Below, piece by piece: positions 45,286-58,903 of a stretch of DNA of 64,000 nt (position 1 is its first letter; the number at the start of each line of letters is the position of its first letter). Source of the stretch: Prunus persica. Lineage: Eukaryota > Streptophyta > Magnoliopsida > Rosales > Rosaceae. The translations under genes were made by a program, and so were the position numbers. The stretch is taken from assembly GCF_000346465.2 (NCBI RefSeq), contig NC_034009.1, positions 40,612,053-40,676,052 on the forward strand. Reading direction: 5' to 3'. Under the pieces are notes generated by a model. It was not told the DNA's origin. It saw only the letters and a list, made by a program, of their open reading frames with translations, and searched no databases.

Positions 45286-45508
45286 CTGTCAAAATCTACT
45301 AACAGATAAAGGGCAACATTGTCCCTATTTATTTTTATACGAATGATATTGGAGCAAGCAAGGAACTTAAACATAGAAGAAGAAAAGAAAAGAAAAGTGG
45401 CGGACTACTTCCAGACGAAGGAAACTACGTACCATAAATTGATGAAATTACATTTGCCTTAAAACTTCTTCTCTTGCTGTTATTTATCTTTGAGAACCCC
45501 AACCCAAC

Positions 45509-47879
45509 ATGAGGTGCATATCTTGCAATGGCAGATACGACGCCGGCACCTGCAAGAAGTGCCACGAGGACCTCAAGACGTGCCACGAGGACCTCAAGGC
45601 CAAGGTCGCTTTTCTCACGACGTCCCAGCCGGATTCTTTCTCTGACGTCGTTCTGTTTGCCGCCGACGGCGGGTCTGCCCAGGCCGCTGTACCCGTTCCG
45701 GCCCATAAGGCCGTTTTGGTCAGTACACATTTCGCCAACTTTCTACTCCATCTTTGATTTTTGTTCAAACATTTTGATAGCTTCACTTTAATTTTGTTTG
45801 TTTCACAATAAGGATGGGGTCTTCTTTAGATCCGTGCCCAAAAGGTTTGATTGAGGTGTTTTCTTCTTTTGATCTAGACTCACTAGTATTCAAATCTCAT
45901 TTTTTATGTCTATTGCCTTTTGAAATAAATTTGGCAAGAAGATGAAAATTATGATTTTATGAATATCTTTTACTACTAATTTAAATTTTGAATTTAAAAC
46001 TCTGGATTGTCTTCATAATCCACCTCCACAACAGGTATCAAAACCACCATGTATTACCTATATACCTAAGATCATACTCCAAAAACGATATCCAACCGCC
46101 CCAACTTGTAAACAAATAAAGACAACAACTTAGCCAAATTCTAAGAACAAACCAATCGAAAGACTCACCTTTGAACACACCAATGCCAAGTTTAAGTCTT
46201 CACGCCAAATAACAGCCTTCTACGTAGGTACTATTAAATGACCCTGGAAATTCTTCACCACCATAAACAACCATGAACACTAATCCCTCTCTCAAGAAGT
46301 TCCAACATACTATGAATGAACGTGGGGAGGAATTTTCTTTGCTTTGAGAACATGAATCGTAGGGAAGAATAAAAACAAAACAAAACAAAACAAAAAGATA
46401 CCAACTTGAGATATGCTAAAATCAAGGACAAGGTATAACCTTAAATGTGTGAATTATTAATAAGTTCAACATAATAATTTTTTACCTAAAATTAGTTTGT
46501 TTCCCATTTTTATTCCCAGAGATAACATTAAATCATATAAGGGTTGATAAAATAAAAAGTTGTATAGGGTAAATAGGCATAAATGTTTTTGACAAATCCA
46601 AACCATAAATAGTAGTTGGCTTATCATCTCAGTATGGTAAGTTTGCTGGGGGTGAATAAATAACCAATGGGTTTATATTGAAATATTATAACACATGGGT
46701 TATTCCTAATAAATCTATTACTTTTGTGTTTATATCTAATTTTTTTAATTTTCTATGTTTTTTAAAGAGGGGGATCAAACTTGAGTACAAGGGAGGGCAC
46801 ATTGTAACTTATCTGCAACTTTACTTTTACACCTCCGTATTTGCAAGTCAAAATTTGACATGTAAAAACGTGTTTTAAACGGAGAAATAATTTATCAGTA
46901 AATGTGATTTGTCATCTGGAGTATTTTATCTTTTATCTTTTTCATGAATTCAAGTATTTTAGTCAAATATATTCATTCCCAGACTCGCCGGCAAAGTTAG
47001 CCAAATTTGACTTGAAATGGCTAAAGGGTTATTATAATTATTTGGCTCCCGTATAATGCTTTTGTTCTCCAACAATTCTAGTCTTCGTTTTTTTTTTTTT
47101 TTTGGTTGTTGTTAATCTTCAATATTTAATTATCCTTTAAATTTAAAATGTTTTTTTTTAGGGACCTTTGAATTTAAAAAAGATTTGGCCATACAGAAAT
47201 TGTACTATTGGAATAATTTGGCTAGGTTCATTTTCTCTTCCCTGGTCAGCTACTAGTACTGTTCACAAAATTAATATGTTCCTGGGAAAATATTATTATT
47301 GCACACTTTGAATTCCTCTTAAATATTATGTACGTATTTTGACCTGCTCTGGATCAGGTGAGCCGTTCTCCGGTGTTCAATGCCATGTTTGAGAATGAGA
47401 TGGAAGAAAGCCTGAGTGGCACTATCAAGATCCGCGATGTGTCCTACGGCACCCTTCGTGCCTTCGTCAACTACCTCGACACAACTGAGGTGGTATGCCT
47501 TGACCAGCAATTGGCATGTGACCTCCTAGTAATGGCTGAAAAATACCAGGTGCACCATCTCAAAGATTTGTGCCAGAAGTTCTTGGTGGCCAACCTCAAC
47601 TGGGAGAATTCTTTTTCGATCTACACCTTCGTGCACCAGCATAACGCCAAGAAGATCATCGACGCAGCCTTGACGTTGATCATAGACAACATGGACAAGC
47701 TTACTGCCCGGGAGGAGTATGCTGAGCTGAAGGAGAAGGATCCACAACTTGTATTTGAAATCTATGAAGCTTATCTCTCCAAACAGGTTAATAAAGCAGC
47801 AGCAAAGAAGGGTCCGAATCCTCCCAAATTTAATTGGGAAGGAATGTACATTGGAGATTATGAACAGTTGCCGGATTAA
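45509..47879 (+). CDS. BTB/POZ domain protein, array copy 9
   Basis: Exons 45509-45718 and 47358-47879 join in phase 0 to give 243 residues, with a long 1.6-kb intron. The Cys4 motif is intact (MRCISC...CKKC), and a short in-frame repeat (CHEDLK twice) follows it where the parental coiled-coil was. The BTB core has SDVVLFAADGGSAQ, PAHKAVL and VSRSPVFNAMFENEMEESLSG. It then carries YLDTTEVVCLDQQ with one extra valine and Asp for Tyr. The back helices end IYEAYLSKQVNKAAAKKG and a tail WEGMYIGDYEQLPD. It is the last BTB gene before the PMT gene, which is convergent to it. The frame is intact. Confidence 0.84.
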
Positions 47880-48563
47880 GACTGAATCAGCTTATCTCTC
47901 CCTAAACTGCATACGATGTGTGCAATTTTTCAGTTTTCGAAATCCATGAAGCTTAGGCTGCAGCAGCTCTGCGGAGTTTAAGGTTAAAACTGCAGCAGTC
48001 GAGGTTCATTCCTCAGTTACTTGTGTATATCCACAGCCCATAAGATATTATCGGTTGCCTAAGGAATAAAGTGCAGTTCGATGCATTTCAAGTGATCTTC
48101 AGTGCCTTGTACGATGAAACCAAGCCATCATTTTCAATAACTACTTCTACGGCCTTCATCAAATCCGGTGGCCCAAATACCCTCTGCCATCCCCGCCACT
48201 GTTGCCATTGCCATAGGTTTTCAAGGAGGGAAATGATTATGGGTTTTGGTTAAGCCTATTGAATGAAGGCCATCAAGCCTGTGTTGTGCGCAAATTTTAG
48301 GAACAAAGGTTACAAAAACAACACTTTATTCATGGTATTAGTGTTTAGTTATGCACATTTAACAATCCTATTGCTGTGCATTTGGATATACTAAGAAAAA
48401 AAATATAAAAAATGAAAAAAGGGATTGCACTAGCTAGTCTTCAAATTACAGAGCATAAAACAAGTGCAATATGTTAGTTGCTGTTGTAGTGCCTTCTTTT
48501 CTATGGTGTGATTTCATACCCTTTTACAGAAAACTACATCGACAAGTTTGCACCCAAATCAGA
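47880..48563. other. Spacer between BTB copy 9 and the PMT gene
   Basis: It contains the 3' flank of copy 9 with a second relict of the final BTB helix (GAAATCCATGAAGCTTAG at about 47939) and the block repeated at 34360-34655. No further gene is supported. The two flanking genes converge, so the right half should hold the PMT 3' UTR. Confidence 0.55.
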
Positions 48564-51500
48564 TCACAAACGCTTGTCACCAATCAAGATCTTCCAGCTT
48601 GCATGAGGTCCTTCTCCTGTGTCATGCAGCGCAGGCACCCATCCAACAGCACTTGCAAGTTCTTGAAGCTCAGCAATTACAGATACAGAGTCACGTATGT
48701 AAACACGTCCGCCAGGCCTCAGCATTCGATCCATTTCAAGCACGATGGTTGAGATATTACATCTGTGCACAACACAAACAGATCAGTAGGAAATCAATGT
48801 ACTCTACATCACATTAAGTCTCACCTACAAATAGATAAAATAGGCTCAAACAACAGTGCAAATTTATACCTCTTTTGCTCAACAGAGAAGAGACCCGCTG
48901 CATGCAGTAAGTCGTATGTTCTCGGATAAGTGTCAAATGGCTCACACCTAAGGAAAATAAATTTGAGCATCATGACAAAGTCCAACAGATAACACAGATA
49001 TGGTCAAAAACAGAAATCAGAAGGTGTATTGCCCATACCAGTCATGCATAACTCCAATAAGTCCGCGGTCATATATAACTGGCAAAGTATTGAACCCTGA
49101 AACAGGAACAATGTTCATAACCCAACAATCCAACCCATAATCTTGCAATGCTGCCGCAAACCTGCCAAGATCAAAATGATTTCCATCTCTTTCTTTTGCG
49201 AGTTGAAATAACATTGAAAATAGTTAAAGATTTATGGTTTGTGTAGAATGAATTATTTGAAGATATACCCTCCATATCCAGCCCTCATGTCCATTATGTT
49301 TCTAAAGTTTAATTCTCTCCAATGGTAAGCACCAATGTAACCAGCTAATATTTCATGCCAGTACTTTGCCTCTGCCCTGAAGATTTCCTTTCTAGATATG
49401 TACGCATCTAACTGTATGCTCTGGAGTCTATCTGGTGGATCTTGAAGACGTGCGGGCCATGTGCTAACATTAGCTCCATAACCATTCTCAGGTAATCGAG
49501 TGATGCAAGCCTTTAAACCAACATACCTGCAAAATAAAGGTATTACTTAGGGTTACAGTGGTTATGATACTTTATTTCATACTCTGCATCTGGGTAGGCC
49601 TCGTTATCTTGTGGTGAGATATCAAATTTGGATAGAGTATACCCAACAATGAGACTAGAAGAAGCATTATTACAATATTCTTGTTAAATTCTTCAGCCTT
49701 GTGCATGTGCGTGGAGGAGACCTCATATTCAAAGTGTTAGCTTCAGATGTAAAGCTCAATCAAGTTAGATAAATCATCATGTTTTGACATTTTTTTCCTC
49801 CAAAAGCTTTTTATACATGCCAAAAGCCTTTTGGTTCAAGCAAATTTAAATCAACTCTTTCTTAATGCCACAAGACACAAGGTTGCATTGCGCCTCAGGA
49901 AATATGCAAGATTTTGGTCACCAAGTCAACAGGACAAGGGTCCAACAGAACAACATAGACAAACTATTGAAATGAAACCATAAAGTCAAAAGTTACAAAA
50001 CTTATCAGATGGTATAGAAGACTGTTTTAAGAGTTTGACAATTAACACGGATTGATATTTGAAGAATGCTTCTAAACCAAGAAAACTTTAAACTTTGAAG
50101 TAGGACTTACCAAACATCGTCTGGATCATCATTTGAATCACATAATGGAGGCTGCACTCCAGCATCGCGACTAAGATAACAGCTGTTGTTCAAAGGCTTC
50201 TGCCATATAGCAATATATCCTTCCTTCTTTACAAGCTCCCAACAAAGGCGAGTAGTCAGGTTCTCCATTTCTGTAAATGGATAAACAAGTATTAATTCAA
50301 GTGCTCCAACATCAAGAATATATCAATAATTTTTTGTTGTTGTTTGTCAAATATTGGAGAAGATGACACTAATGCTAATGTAAAAGAATGATACAGAAAA
50401 TATCTGACCAGACTTTTCAAAGTGTAGAGAAAGATAAACGGGCTGTGAACCTACAATAAATATTGCATAATGAGCTACCTTTCCATTGTTCTTGTAGGGC
50501 TTCTTCATGTTTGTAAACGGGCTGTGCTGCCCAGACAAAGTATCCTCCTGCTCTTAGCAACCTGTCAGCCTCGAGAAGCAAAATTCCATCTTCATCACAT
50601 AATCAAAAGAAAAAAAGGATTCTTAGAGTCAAAGAGATTTTGACAACAAGTATCAAATGCATTACACATATGTAGGAATATGCCATAAAATGTCCAAGAG
50701 AGAAACGGATTACCATCACGGGTCCAATTAATTCTACATCTTGAACAATGGATCAAGTCAAAAGCCTGGCTTGGATACAACAAGCGGTGAGTAGCAAATA
50801 CTGCCACCATTGCAGGCACACCACGCTCTAGTGCAAACTGGATCTGATTCTCATGAACATCTTTTGGTGCTATTGACATAGTGGTCACATTCCGTTGCAT
50901 TAAAAAGGCACCAAAACTAGCAACTCCACAGCCAATATCTAAGGACACTCGGGTTTTGTAGCCAAATGCAATGTCAGGAACCATCTGCTCATTCCATGTA
51001 AGAGGCGGTAATCAATATCATGTAAAAACATGCAAATACTCTATGAGAATTGTGCAAGGGACAAACCTGTGAAATTTGATTCAAGTACTGGTCTGCTCCA
51101 TGAATAAACTGTGTTCCACCTCCTGGAAAAATGAATTTATCTTTCTTTACCCTTATCCAATTCTGACCACCTTTATCGTCAACAAGTCGAGTGTGGGGTA
51201 CATTACTGAACCACACCTGTTATCATATCTATTGTTAGCACAAAAGAACACTCATTTTTTCTCAAACCAGGCGAAACGGTAATATGCTATACACTAAGAG
51301 CAACAGAAGGAAAGATCTTTTTCAGGAAGGAGTTTTCAGTAGTGACCCAGAAAACTGCTCTACAAAGGGATGTTACCAATTGTTACCAGTTTACGTAACA
51401 TTGAAAGCAACTGTGGATATACAGCTTCAGAAAAGAGATTGTCATGAATGAAAAAAAAAACAACAAAAAAAGAAAGAATTCAGAACTATTGGTTCATTAC

Positions 51501-52546
51501 TTCTCATCTTTTTACATTGTAAAAACAAGGGACCAACTTCTGCCAATCCTACAGCTTAAAGTTAAGAGAAGGAGAACAGCATATTGCCATCATCACTTTT
51601 CAAAGTCTTCCATCTAAATTTCAAAACCATTCCCAATGAAAATTCCGTCTCCATCCACATTTTTACAAGATGAGTGCAAGACTTGAACTCTACACTAACA
51701 ATGACACCACTTCACTTGTCCCCTGTCCTGACATGCCTAAGCTAACTCTTTACCATTGAAATTTAATAGTTGATATCAATTGCTGAACTTTCACTTACAT
51801 AACAAAATTCAATGTATCAGGAACAGCAACACTCAAACCAATTCAAATAAAGCAAACAACTTTACCAAAAACAGAAATCAAAGTTCACACATTTCAATCC
51901 AAATTACCTCGTCCCTGCTCTGAGGCCAGTGTATTCGTATCTGGTACCCTTTCGGCCTCGGCACCACGCAATTCAACCCCTTGCCTTGCCCAGGACAATG
52001 CCTCTCGTACTTTTCCCCTCTCTCACTCGAATTTAACTTCTCAATCTCCTCCACATTATCCAAACACGGTATATAATCAGTCATGCTTTCATCACACACC
52101 TTAAACTTATCAACCTCGACTCTAGCACCGCCGCCGCCTACGCCGCCACGGTCGTCCAATCTCTCCTCTCCTCCACTGACATTCCTCAAATCCTCGACCA
52201 AGCTCGGGTCAAACTCGCCGATCTCGAACTCCTCCGACATCGCGCCGTTCTCGTCCACTATCCCCATCCTCTCGACCTCCGGCGGTGGAGGCGGCGATGG
52301 CGGCGGAGGAGATGGAGCTGCCGGAGGCGGAGGAGGAGGCAACTCCGGCGAATACGAGGCGAGAGATGGAGACGGCGCGGAAGTTGTTGTGGTGGTGGAG
52401 GAGGAGAAGAAGGTAAGGGAAGGATAGGTAGCAGAGTAGTGGTTGGCGAGTAGGAAGAGGGAGAGGGAGAGGAGGGTAATGGCCGTAATTTTGATGAAAG
52501 TCGGGGTCTTTAGAATGTCGGTGGCGGTGGCCGCGAGGGCCTTCAT
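48564..52546 (-). CDS. PMT11: Probable methyltransferase PMT11-like (nine exons)
   Basis: Minus-strand exons 52546-51908, 51216-51067, 50984-50714, 50589-50479, 50270-50111, 49526-49269, 49161-49039, 48947-48870 and 48762-48564 join in frame to 662 residues. It has the plan of plant putative Golgi methyltransferases: a short cytosolic start, one membrane anchor (about residues 18-38), a proline-rich stem (about 68-90), then the catalytic domain with [33 protein letters not shown] and the SAM-binding [40 protein letters not shown] and [22 protein letters not shown] follow. The family is linked to methylation of cell-wall pectin; this member's substrate is not shown here. I chose the ATG at 52546 ([12 protein letters not shown]), not the one 18 codons upstream, by family resemblance. 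It looks fully functional. Confidence 0.93.
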
Positions 52547-55500
52547 GATGGATGATTTAGATTTTCTCGGGAAAGTGACGGAGAGAAAATTAAAGAGCAA
52601 AGCAGAGTTGAGTGACGCTGGCGGGCGGTGGAGAAGTAAACGGAATTTCTATAAAATTACAAAATAATAATAATTAATCTCATAATTGCGATTCGAAGAG
52701 CTCCGCGTCCGCTAAGACGTAATAAAAACGTTGGGTTTTTTTCAAGAAATATCTTAAATTTAAATGAATGGTTCCATTTATGCAAACTTCGACAATATAC
52801 ACACCCAGGTTGGGAAGTGTTAGGGTGCAGCTCACCAGCATTACGGTTGATACAATGTTAAAGTCATGCACTTGTATCTCTCCTTGGACTATATGACTAT
52901 ACTTTTCCTTTTTGGTCTTTGCTGGTTTTTTTTGTTTTTTTATTTATTGGTGGTGGGGTTTAAGGTTAAGTTCCCTTTCCTTTTGTACTTTGTATTAACT
53001 CATTTTGTCTTGGTTTGCAAATTGCATTCATTCCCATTTACGTGAAAAATTCATGTTGGAGAATCTAAACTATATTGGGTAATTATCTTAATCATTGATT
53101 AGACTAATGTCATGCTTCTCAAAACTTGTTTGTAGTTTATTAGCAACAAAAAGAGAAGTTAATCATTTGAGATACTTAAATTTAATCATGCTCGACTAAT
53201 ATTTCTTATATCGTATTCATATGATTTAAAAATTAAACTAAGTAAGGACGATTTCGAGTTGAGCCAAGTGAATTGCATATCTATGGTTAGAACAGCACTC
53301 AAGAAATCATGATATATAGCTTTTTCAGCTAATGAGTGTCGTTATCAGATTGTTCGTTTGTCAGCACTCAAATCTTCAGCTAATTATGTAACCCAAAAAA
53401 AAAAACTTCAGCTAATTAGTGATAAAAATTTGCTTACCAGTTGGGTTGGGATTGGGAAGAATGCAATGAGTTGACCTTATGAGTGCCATGAGTTGGTGGT
53501 TAAGGCCCAGCTAAATAGAGTAAAGGAGAACACAACAAAGCTTTGCATCAAAGCCAATATTTTGGCCCAGTCTCATAAACCCAATGTCAAAAATTGCCGA
53601 TATGATTATAATTTATAACTTCAATGGTAGAGTACTTATCTCACACGCACGACAAATTTGTTTTTTTTATTTTGCCATAATAGTTTTTTTTTAAACACAA
53701 AAATGTAGAGGCGGAGCTTGATGAAAGGCTGAAGACTCTAGCCTAGTACAAATTTTTTTATATGAAATTAACTTGGATTTCTGAAATTATCATTCAATCC
53801 AATCCAAAATCTAATTAAAATTGGGTTGCATTGATTTATTTGGTCTGTTTGTTTGATTTAGAATTGATTTTGAACTCTCCTAGCAGCCGGGATTATTTTT
53901 GCTCACCACTTTAATCCAATGTGTATGCTTACCACCCTTTTTAACACTTGACACGTATTCATAAGCATAACCATGATTACATAAATCAAAGTAAAAAAGT
54001 TAACTATGATTATATTTATGGACAAGTGTCAAGTATTAAGAAGAGTGATGAATATACACCTAAAGTTGAAATGGTAAGCAAAAATATTTCCCTAACCCTC
54101 AGATCTTGTGTAGCTATTTCAAGATCCATCCCAATTGCCAGTAACGAAAGTACATTGCATTTTCTATAGCTTGATTGACGCTAACTTTTCGTGATTGGAA
54201 ACATTTGATTGACTTGTATACAATCCTCTTATGATCTTCCTTTTTGACATGTCCAAGTCTCCGTACGAAACAAGAAAAGGTGTATCCCAGTAATGGGATT
54301 GCCTTCAAAGAGTAATGAGAGCCAACCCTTTTCTGATTTCTATGGGCTTCATAAGAAAAATTAATCATTCATAATTAAACTATGATTATGGCTGAGTTGG
54401 TATCTGTACTAGCCTAGCAATGTAATAACCATGTTGCACTTTTTAAAAGGTTTTGGCACTTTTGAGTTTCAGCAAAGGGAAATTAAAGAACAAACGTGAA
54501 ACACAACTAGATTATACAATATGTAATTAGTGAGTTTGGATTCACCTTACTCATGTTTTAAGTCGATCCGTTGTCTAATCTAAATGTGATCATAAGTGAC
54601 GCTCAACCCATTTAATCAATGTAGCATTTTAACGCATATGTAATTTACTAAATGTTAAAACGATCATGACATGTTTAAAAACAATATTATTGTTATTTAC
54701 TTTTACGTTTTAGGTTATCAAGCACCTAAATCGATCATACGTTTGCTAATTAGGTCAATTAGGCTACAAACATTCTCGTATATATGAAGCAAAATCTTTC
54801 ATATCAATGTCTGTATATAATTATGTACTCTATCTCTTATGATGAGAGAGATAGACAAACAATTATTTACAACTTGTAAAATATCTAATAGTTGATAAGT
54901 AATTGTTGAACCCAAACATCATATGATTTTTGTCGTGCTATTTGGTTAATAATACTTTTTCTAACGTTGTTTTGTAGTTAGGTCCTCAACATGTTATTGG
55001 ACCATAGATGAGCAGTTCAACTTTGGTTCAAGTCAAGTGGGAACTTCGTAGCAACCACAAAAGGTCAAACCGTACAAGTCTTACCATGTGGAGTCAATGG
55101 GACCAAAATGGTACCACCCTATAACCGACTTATTGGTGGTTGTTAAAAACACTGGTTTAATCGATTAATTAAGATTAGAAAATTTTACTTCAACCCAAAG
55201 ACCTTTGAAATAGCTTTTGAAGACATCTGAAAGCTGAGATTGATAGGTAGAATTGTCAAAGTAAGTGCTTCCCTATATAATTAAGCTAAACTTTCCCAGA
55301 AAATCTTGCCTTTGGACTATGGAATTCTAGCCTTAGATTTTTCATATGCTCCATCCTAGTAATTGTCACATTTACTACATTTTGGGATGGAAAAAGTGAG
55401 ACATAAGAGGTCAATAAAAATTTAAAAATTCTATTAATTTGTTTCTTATATATGTAATGTATACGCTTAAAAATTTATTATGTAAGCTCAACATATTGAA

Positions 55501-56104
55501 ACAAATCTCATGTATGCTATATATCAAACTTTTATTCAAAGTCATTATGTATGGCGAAGAAAAATATTATATGAAACAGTCGCTCATGCATATTTATGTG
55601 TGAGTAAGTCACTTGTTGTTAATATGTGCAAGTAGATTTGACAAGGCATTAGTCATAAACATTCAGTTGCGTGCATAATAATTGCAAGAAAAACAGGTAC
55701 ATATGTATTGTCAAATATGTCGATCGAGAGGGAAACCCTCAAGGAAGTTCATTCCAAATTTAGAATAATATGCAATGCAAACTTTGGATTTGGATTTTTC
55801 CGGAAGTTGCTCGAATTTTCCATGTGATTAAAAAATATATAATGATGTGATGTAACCCAAACCACTCCATGCCCCAAAAATAAAATAAAGGACAGCTAAA
55901 ATGGAACAAATAAATAAAACATAAGTAGGTAATTCGGTTCCATCATGGTGCACGCACGTACAAATTAAGACTGGTAAACAACAATATTAACGATAATATT
56001 ATTGTATCTCCATGCAATTGTTGCAATGCTAGGAGCCTAGCAAGGACCATATCACGTATATATACGATTGAAATTTTAAAAATCTACACCACATATATTC
56101 ATGT
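52547..56104. other. Gene-poor region right of the PMT gene
   Basis: The first few hundred bases are the PMT promoter and 5' UTR. The rest is AT-rich and has no supported exon. On the minus strand at about 54114-54300 a short frame contains CFVRRLGHVKKEDHK and QAIENAMYFRYWQLGW, which faintly resembles a worn zinc-knuckle region of a Copia gag; this is only a suggestion. No RNA gene was recognised. Confidence 0.45.
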
Positions 56105-56124
56105 CACTACTACAAAAAAGCAAA

Positions 56125-57380
56125 AAGACGACGGTAAATCACCGTCGTGTATTTGGTTTTTCAATGGTCGTGGAATCCACCGTCATCTTTTCCCTCATAA
56201 ACCACGACGCTAAATAACCGTCGTTGTTAAACAATACAACGTCATCAAAAAATACAAAACGACGTCTTTGTACTGCAAAAGATCTAAAAAAAGCAATCGA
56301 TGATGATAATAGACGACCAATTCTCTAAAAAGACCGTCGTTAAAAAGGGAAAATATGACACATATTAAGAGAACAAGGCTGCAAGATAGACATACAACGA
56401 CGACAATAAAAATACGCCGACGTTAAATATAATTTTCACGACAATAAAAAATATGACGTCTTTAAATACATTAGAAGACGACGTTATTGATACCTACTAC
56501 GTCGCACATATAAACACAACCGTCGTACAATTAATTTTCCACTTCGATTTTTTGATAAAAGATGACGTGGAAATAGTTGTCAGTGTCATTATTTACGACG
56601 TATGTGTTTCTATAGTAGACGTTGAAAAACTAAACAACGTCAGTTACAAATATATGAGAGTCGTATTAAAAAATTTATACGTCCTATTTTCAGAAACAAA
56701 CAACGACCATAAATATTAGACGTTGTTAAATACAACAACGTCGGAAAACAATAAAAACAGACGTGTTTAGTCTGCTAAAGTTCTACAACGTCTCTTATTT
56801 ACAAAAAACCGTCGTGAAATAAATTTTCCACTTCGATTTTATCTAAAAAAGATGACGTGGAAATAGTTGTCAGTGTCATTATTTACGACGTATACATTTA
56901 TATAGTCGACGTTGTATTTATATGTATTCATTACTCACGACGCACTTAATAATATAGACGACGTTGAACGTCTAAACAACGTCGGTTCCAAATAAATGAG
57001 AGCCGTATTACAGAACATATAGACGGCGTAGATTATGATGGGAGCCGTATTACAAATAACGTCGTTTAATTGTTATTAGACGGCGGTTATAATGAATTTC
57101 CGTCGGAATTAATTTCGTTCCTCTTCGTTTATAAAAGAACTTGCGACGTGGAAAATGTATGATGACGTCGTATTTTTTAACGTTCAGATTACATATCTCG
57201 TTTTTTAGACGTCGGTATTATGGGATTGGAGTCGTGTTATTTTGAATTACATGGCGGTTCTTTATCCTTCACCGACGTGATATCCTGAATAATTGCTTCA
57301 CAATAGCGTCGTGGTTCTTCATTGTTACGTTGCTTTAAGACGTCGGTAAATATGCTGAATAACTGATTCACAATAACGTC
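56125..57380. repeat. Subterminal CACTA repeat array
   Basis: Short motifs such as ACGACGG, CCGTCG, GACGTCG and AACGTCG occur every 20-50 bases in both orientations. In known CACTA elements, subterminal repeats like these bind the TnpA-type protein. A longer segment (AATTTTCCACTTCGATTTT...GATGACGTGGAAATAGTTGTCAGTGTCATTATTTACGACGTA) occurs twice, at about 56530 and 56822. Confidence 0.85.
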
Positions 57381-57465
57381 GTGTTTTATTTGAACGTAGA
57401 AAGTGAAGAAATCACATTACAATATATTACAAAATTAATGTCATACACTGCCAATTACATAAGCA

Positions 57466-58903
57466 TCATTCAATCCATATATCTTCACACCCATCTCGAA
57501 TATTTTGACCGCCTAACTCACCTACCAGTTCATCAAATGTGTCAACATTTGGCATCCCTCTAGTAAATGGCTCACACTCAATTATCACATCACCTAATAC
57601 TTCATCACCAATAACATCATTATATTCTCTACTAGGCATTGATAACACTACCGACCAACCACGATGCATCGGGTCGTCAACAAAAAATATTTGTTTGACT
57701 TGAGAAGCCAAAACAAATTGGTCATTCCTATGTCCAATTTTACTCAAATCTACAAGGGTAAATCCAAGTTCGTCGACTACAAGACCAGAACTATCTATCC
57801 AATCACACCTAAAGACTGGGATTGTAAACTTTTGGTAGTCAAGGTCCCAAATTTCTTGAATGACACCATAGAAACCCATATTTGAGAGAATTGGGTTTTT
57901 ATCCTTGGCACTAACAACTATATCTGCTACTTAGAGAACTGTGGGGATTGAATCCATCAGATGAAAGAGCCAATCTCAAGTTTCTCGGCTCATTACCAAA
58001 CTCAGGCCATTTATCATCAAGAAGTTTCCAAGACGGGGAATCCGCCGGATGAGACATCTGACCGTCAATTGATTTTCTAGCAACATGCCACCAAGTCAAA
58101 CTCTTAGCTGTCTCATGTGATTGAAACATCCTTTTAAACCTTGGAATTGGGGGAAAATACCACACCACCTTCGCTGGCACACCCTCTTTCAAGATTGCAT
58201 CTTTGCCTTCCTTCCACCTTGAGATACCACAAGTAGGACAATTAGTTGAATCCTCATACTCCTTCCTATACAAGATGCAATCATTGGGGCATGCGTGCAT
58301 TTTCTCATAACTCAGCCCCAATGCACACAAAGTCTTTTTAGCCTCATACATGGAGGTTGGTATTGTATTTCCTTCTGGAAGCAAATCGCCTTGAAGTATC
58401 AATAATTCTGTAAAACAGACATCACTCATCCCATGTTTTGCCTTCAAATTATACAACTTCACTAATGCCGATAACTTCGTGTACTTTCTACAACCAGGGT
58501 ACACTGGTTGATCTCCATCCCCAATCACATTGGCAAACTCATACGGATCCGAACCAAAATCACCAAAATCATTATCATCCATATCAATTTCTTCAGACAC
58601 AAAACTGTACCTACTATGGCCATCATCTTCTTCAACATTTCTGCTAGCATTAGTAGTTGCTTCCCAAGGTTCTCCGTGAAATGTCCAATTCTTATAGCTT
58701 TGGTCAATTCCATTAAAGTATAAGTGATCCCTTATAATTCCAACCCCAAACAACTTCAAATTAACACATTTAACACATGGACAACGGATATGTGTTGTAG
58801 TTAGAAGATTTTCTACAGCAAAGTTCAAAAATGCTTCCACCCCAAACTCATATGCCTTCGATCTTCTATCCGAGTGCATCCATGACTTATCCATCTCCGA
58901 CAC
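57466..58903 (-). pseudogene. CACTA transposase with deleted catalytic core
   Basis: The minus-strand frame 58903-57911 (330 residues) starts MDKSWMHSDRRS and carries the transposase-associated domain (IRCPCVKCVN, FNGIDQSYKNWTFHGE). It continues with ACPNDCILYRKEY, NCPTCGISRW and the beginning of the TNP2 domain (LRLALSSDGFNPHSSLS), then meets a stop. A second frame, open from about 57930 to 57466, encodes the C-terminal DUF4216-type domain (NMGFYGVIQEIWDLDY, LGFTLVDLSKIGHRNDQFVLASQVKQIFFVDDP). Almost all of TNP2 and the following domain are missing, and the two parts join out of frame. Full-length relatives have roughly a thousand residues. It cannot mobilise the element by itself. Confidence 0.88.

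Noticed and set aside
54114..54368. Possible retrotransposon gag remnant
   Set aside because: The similarity to a zinc-knuckle region is faint and the cysteines are mostly missing; not strong enough to call.
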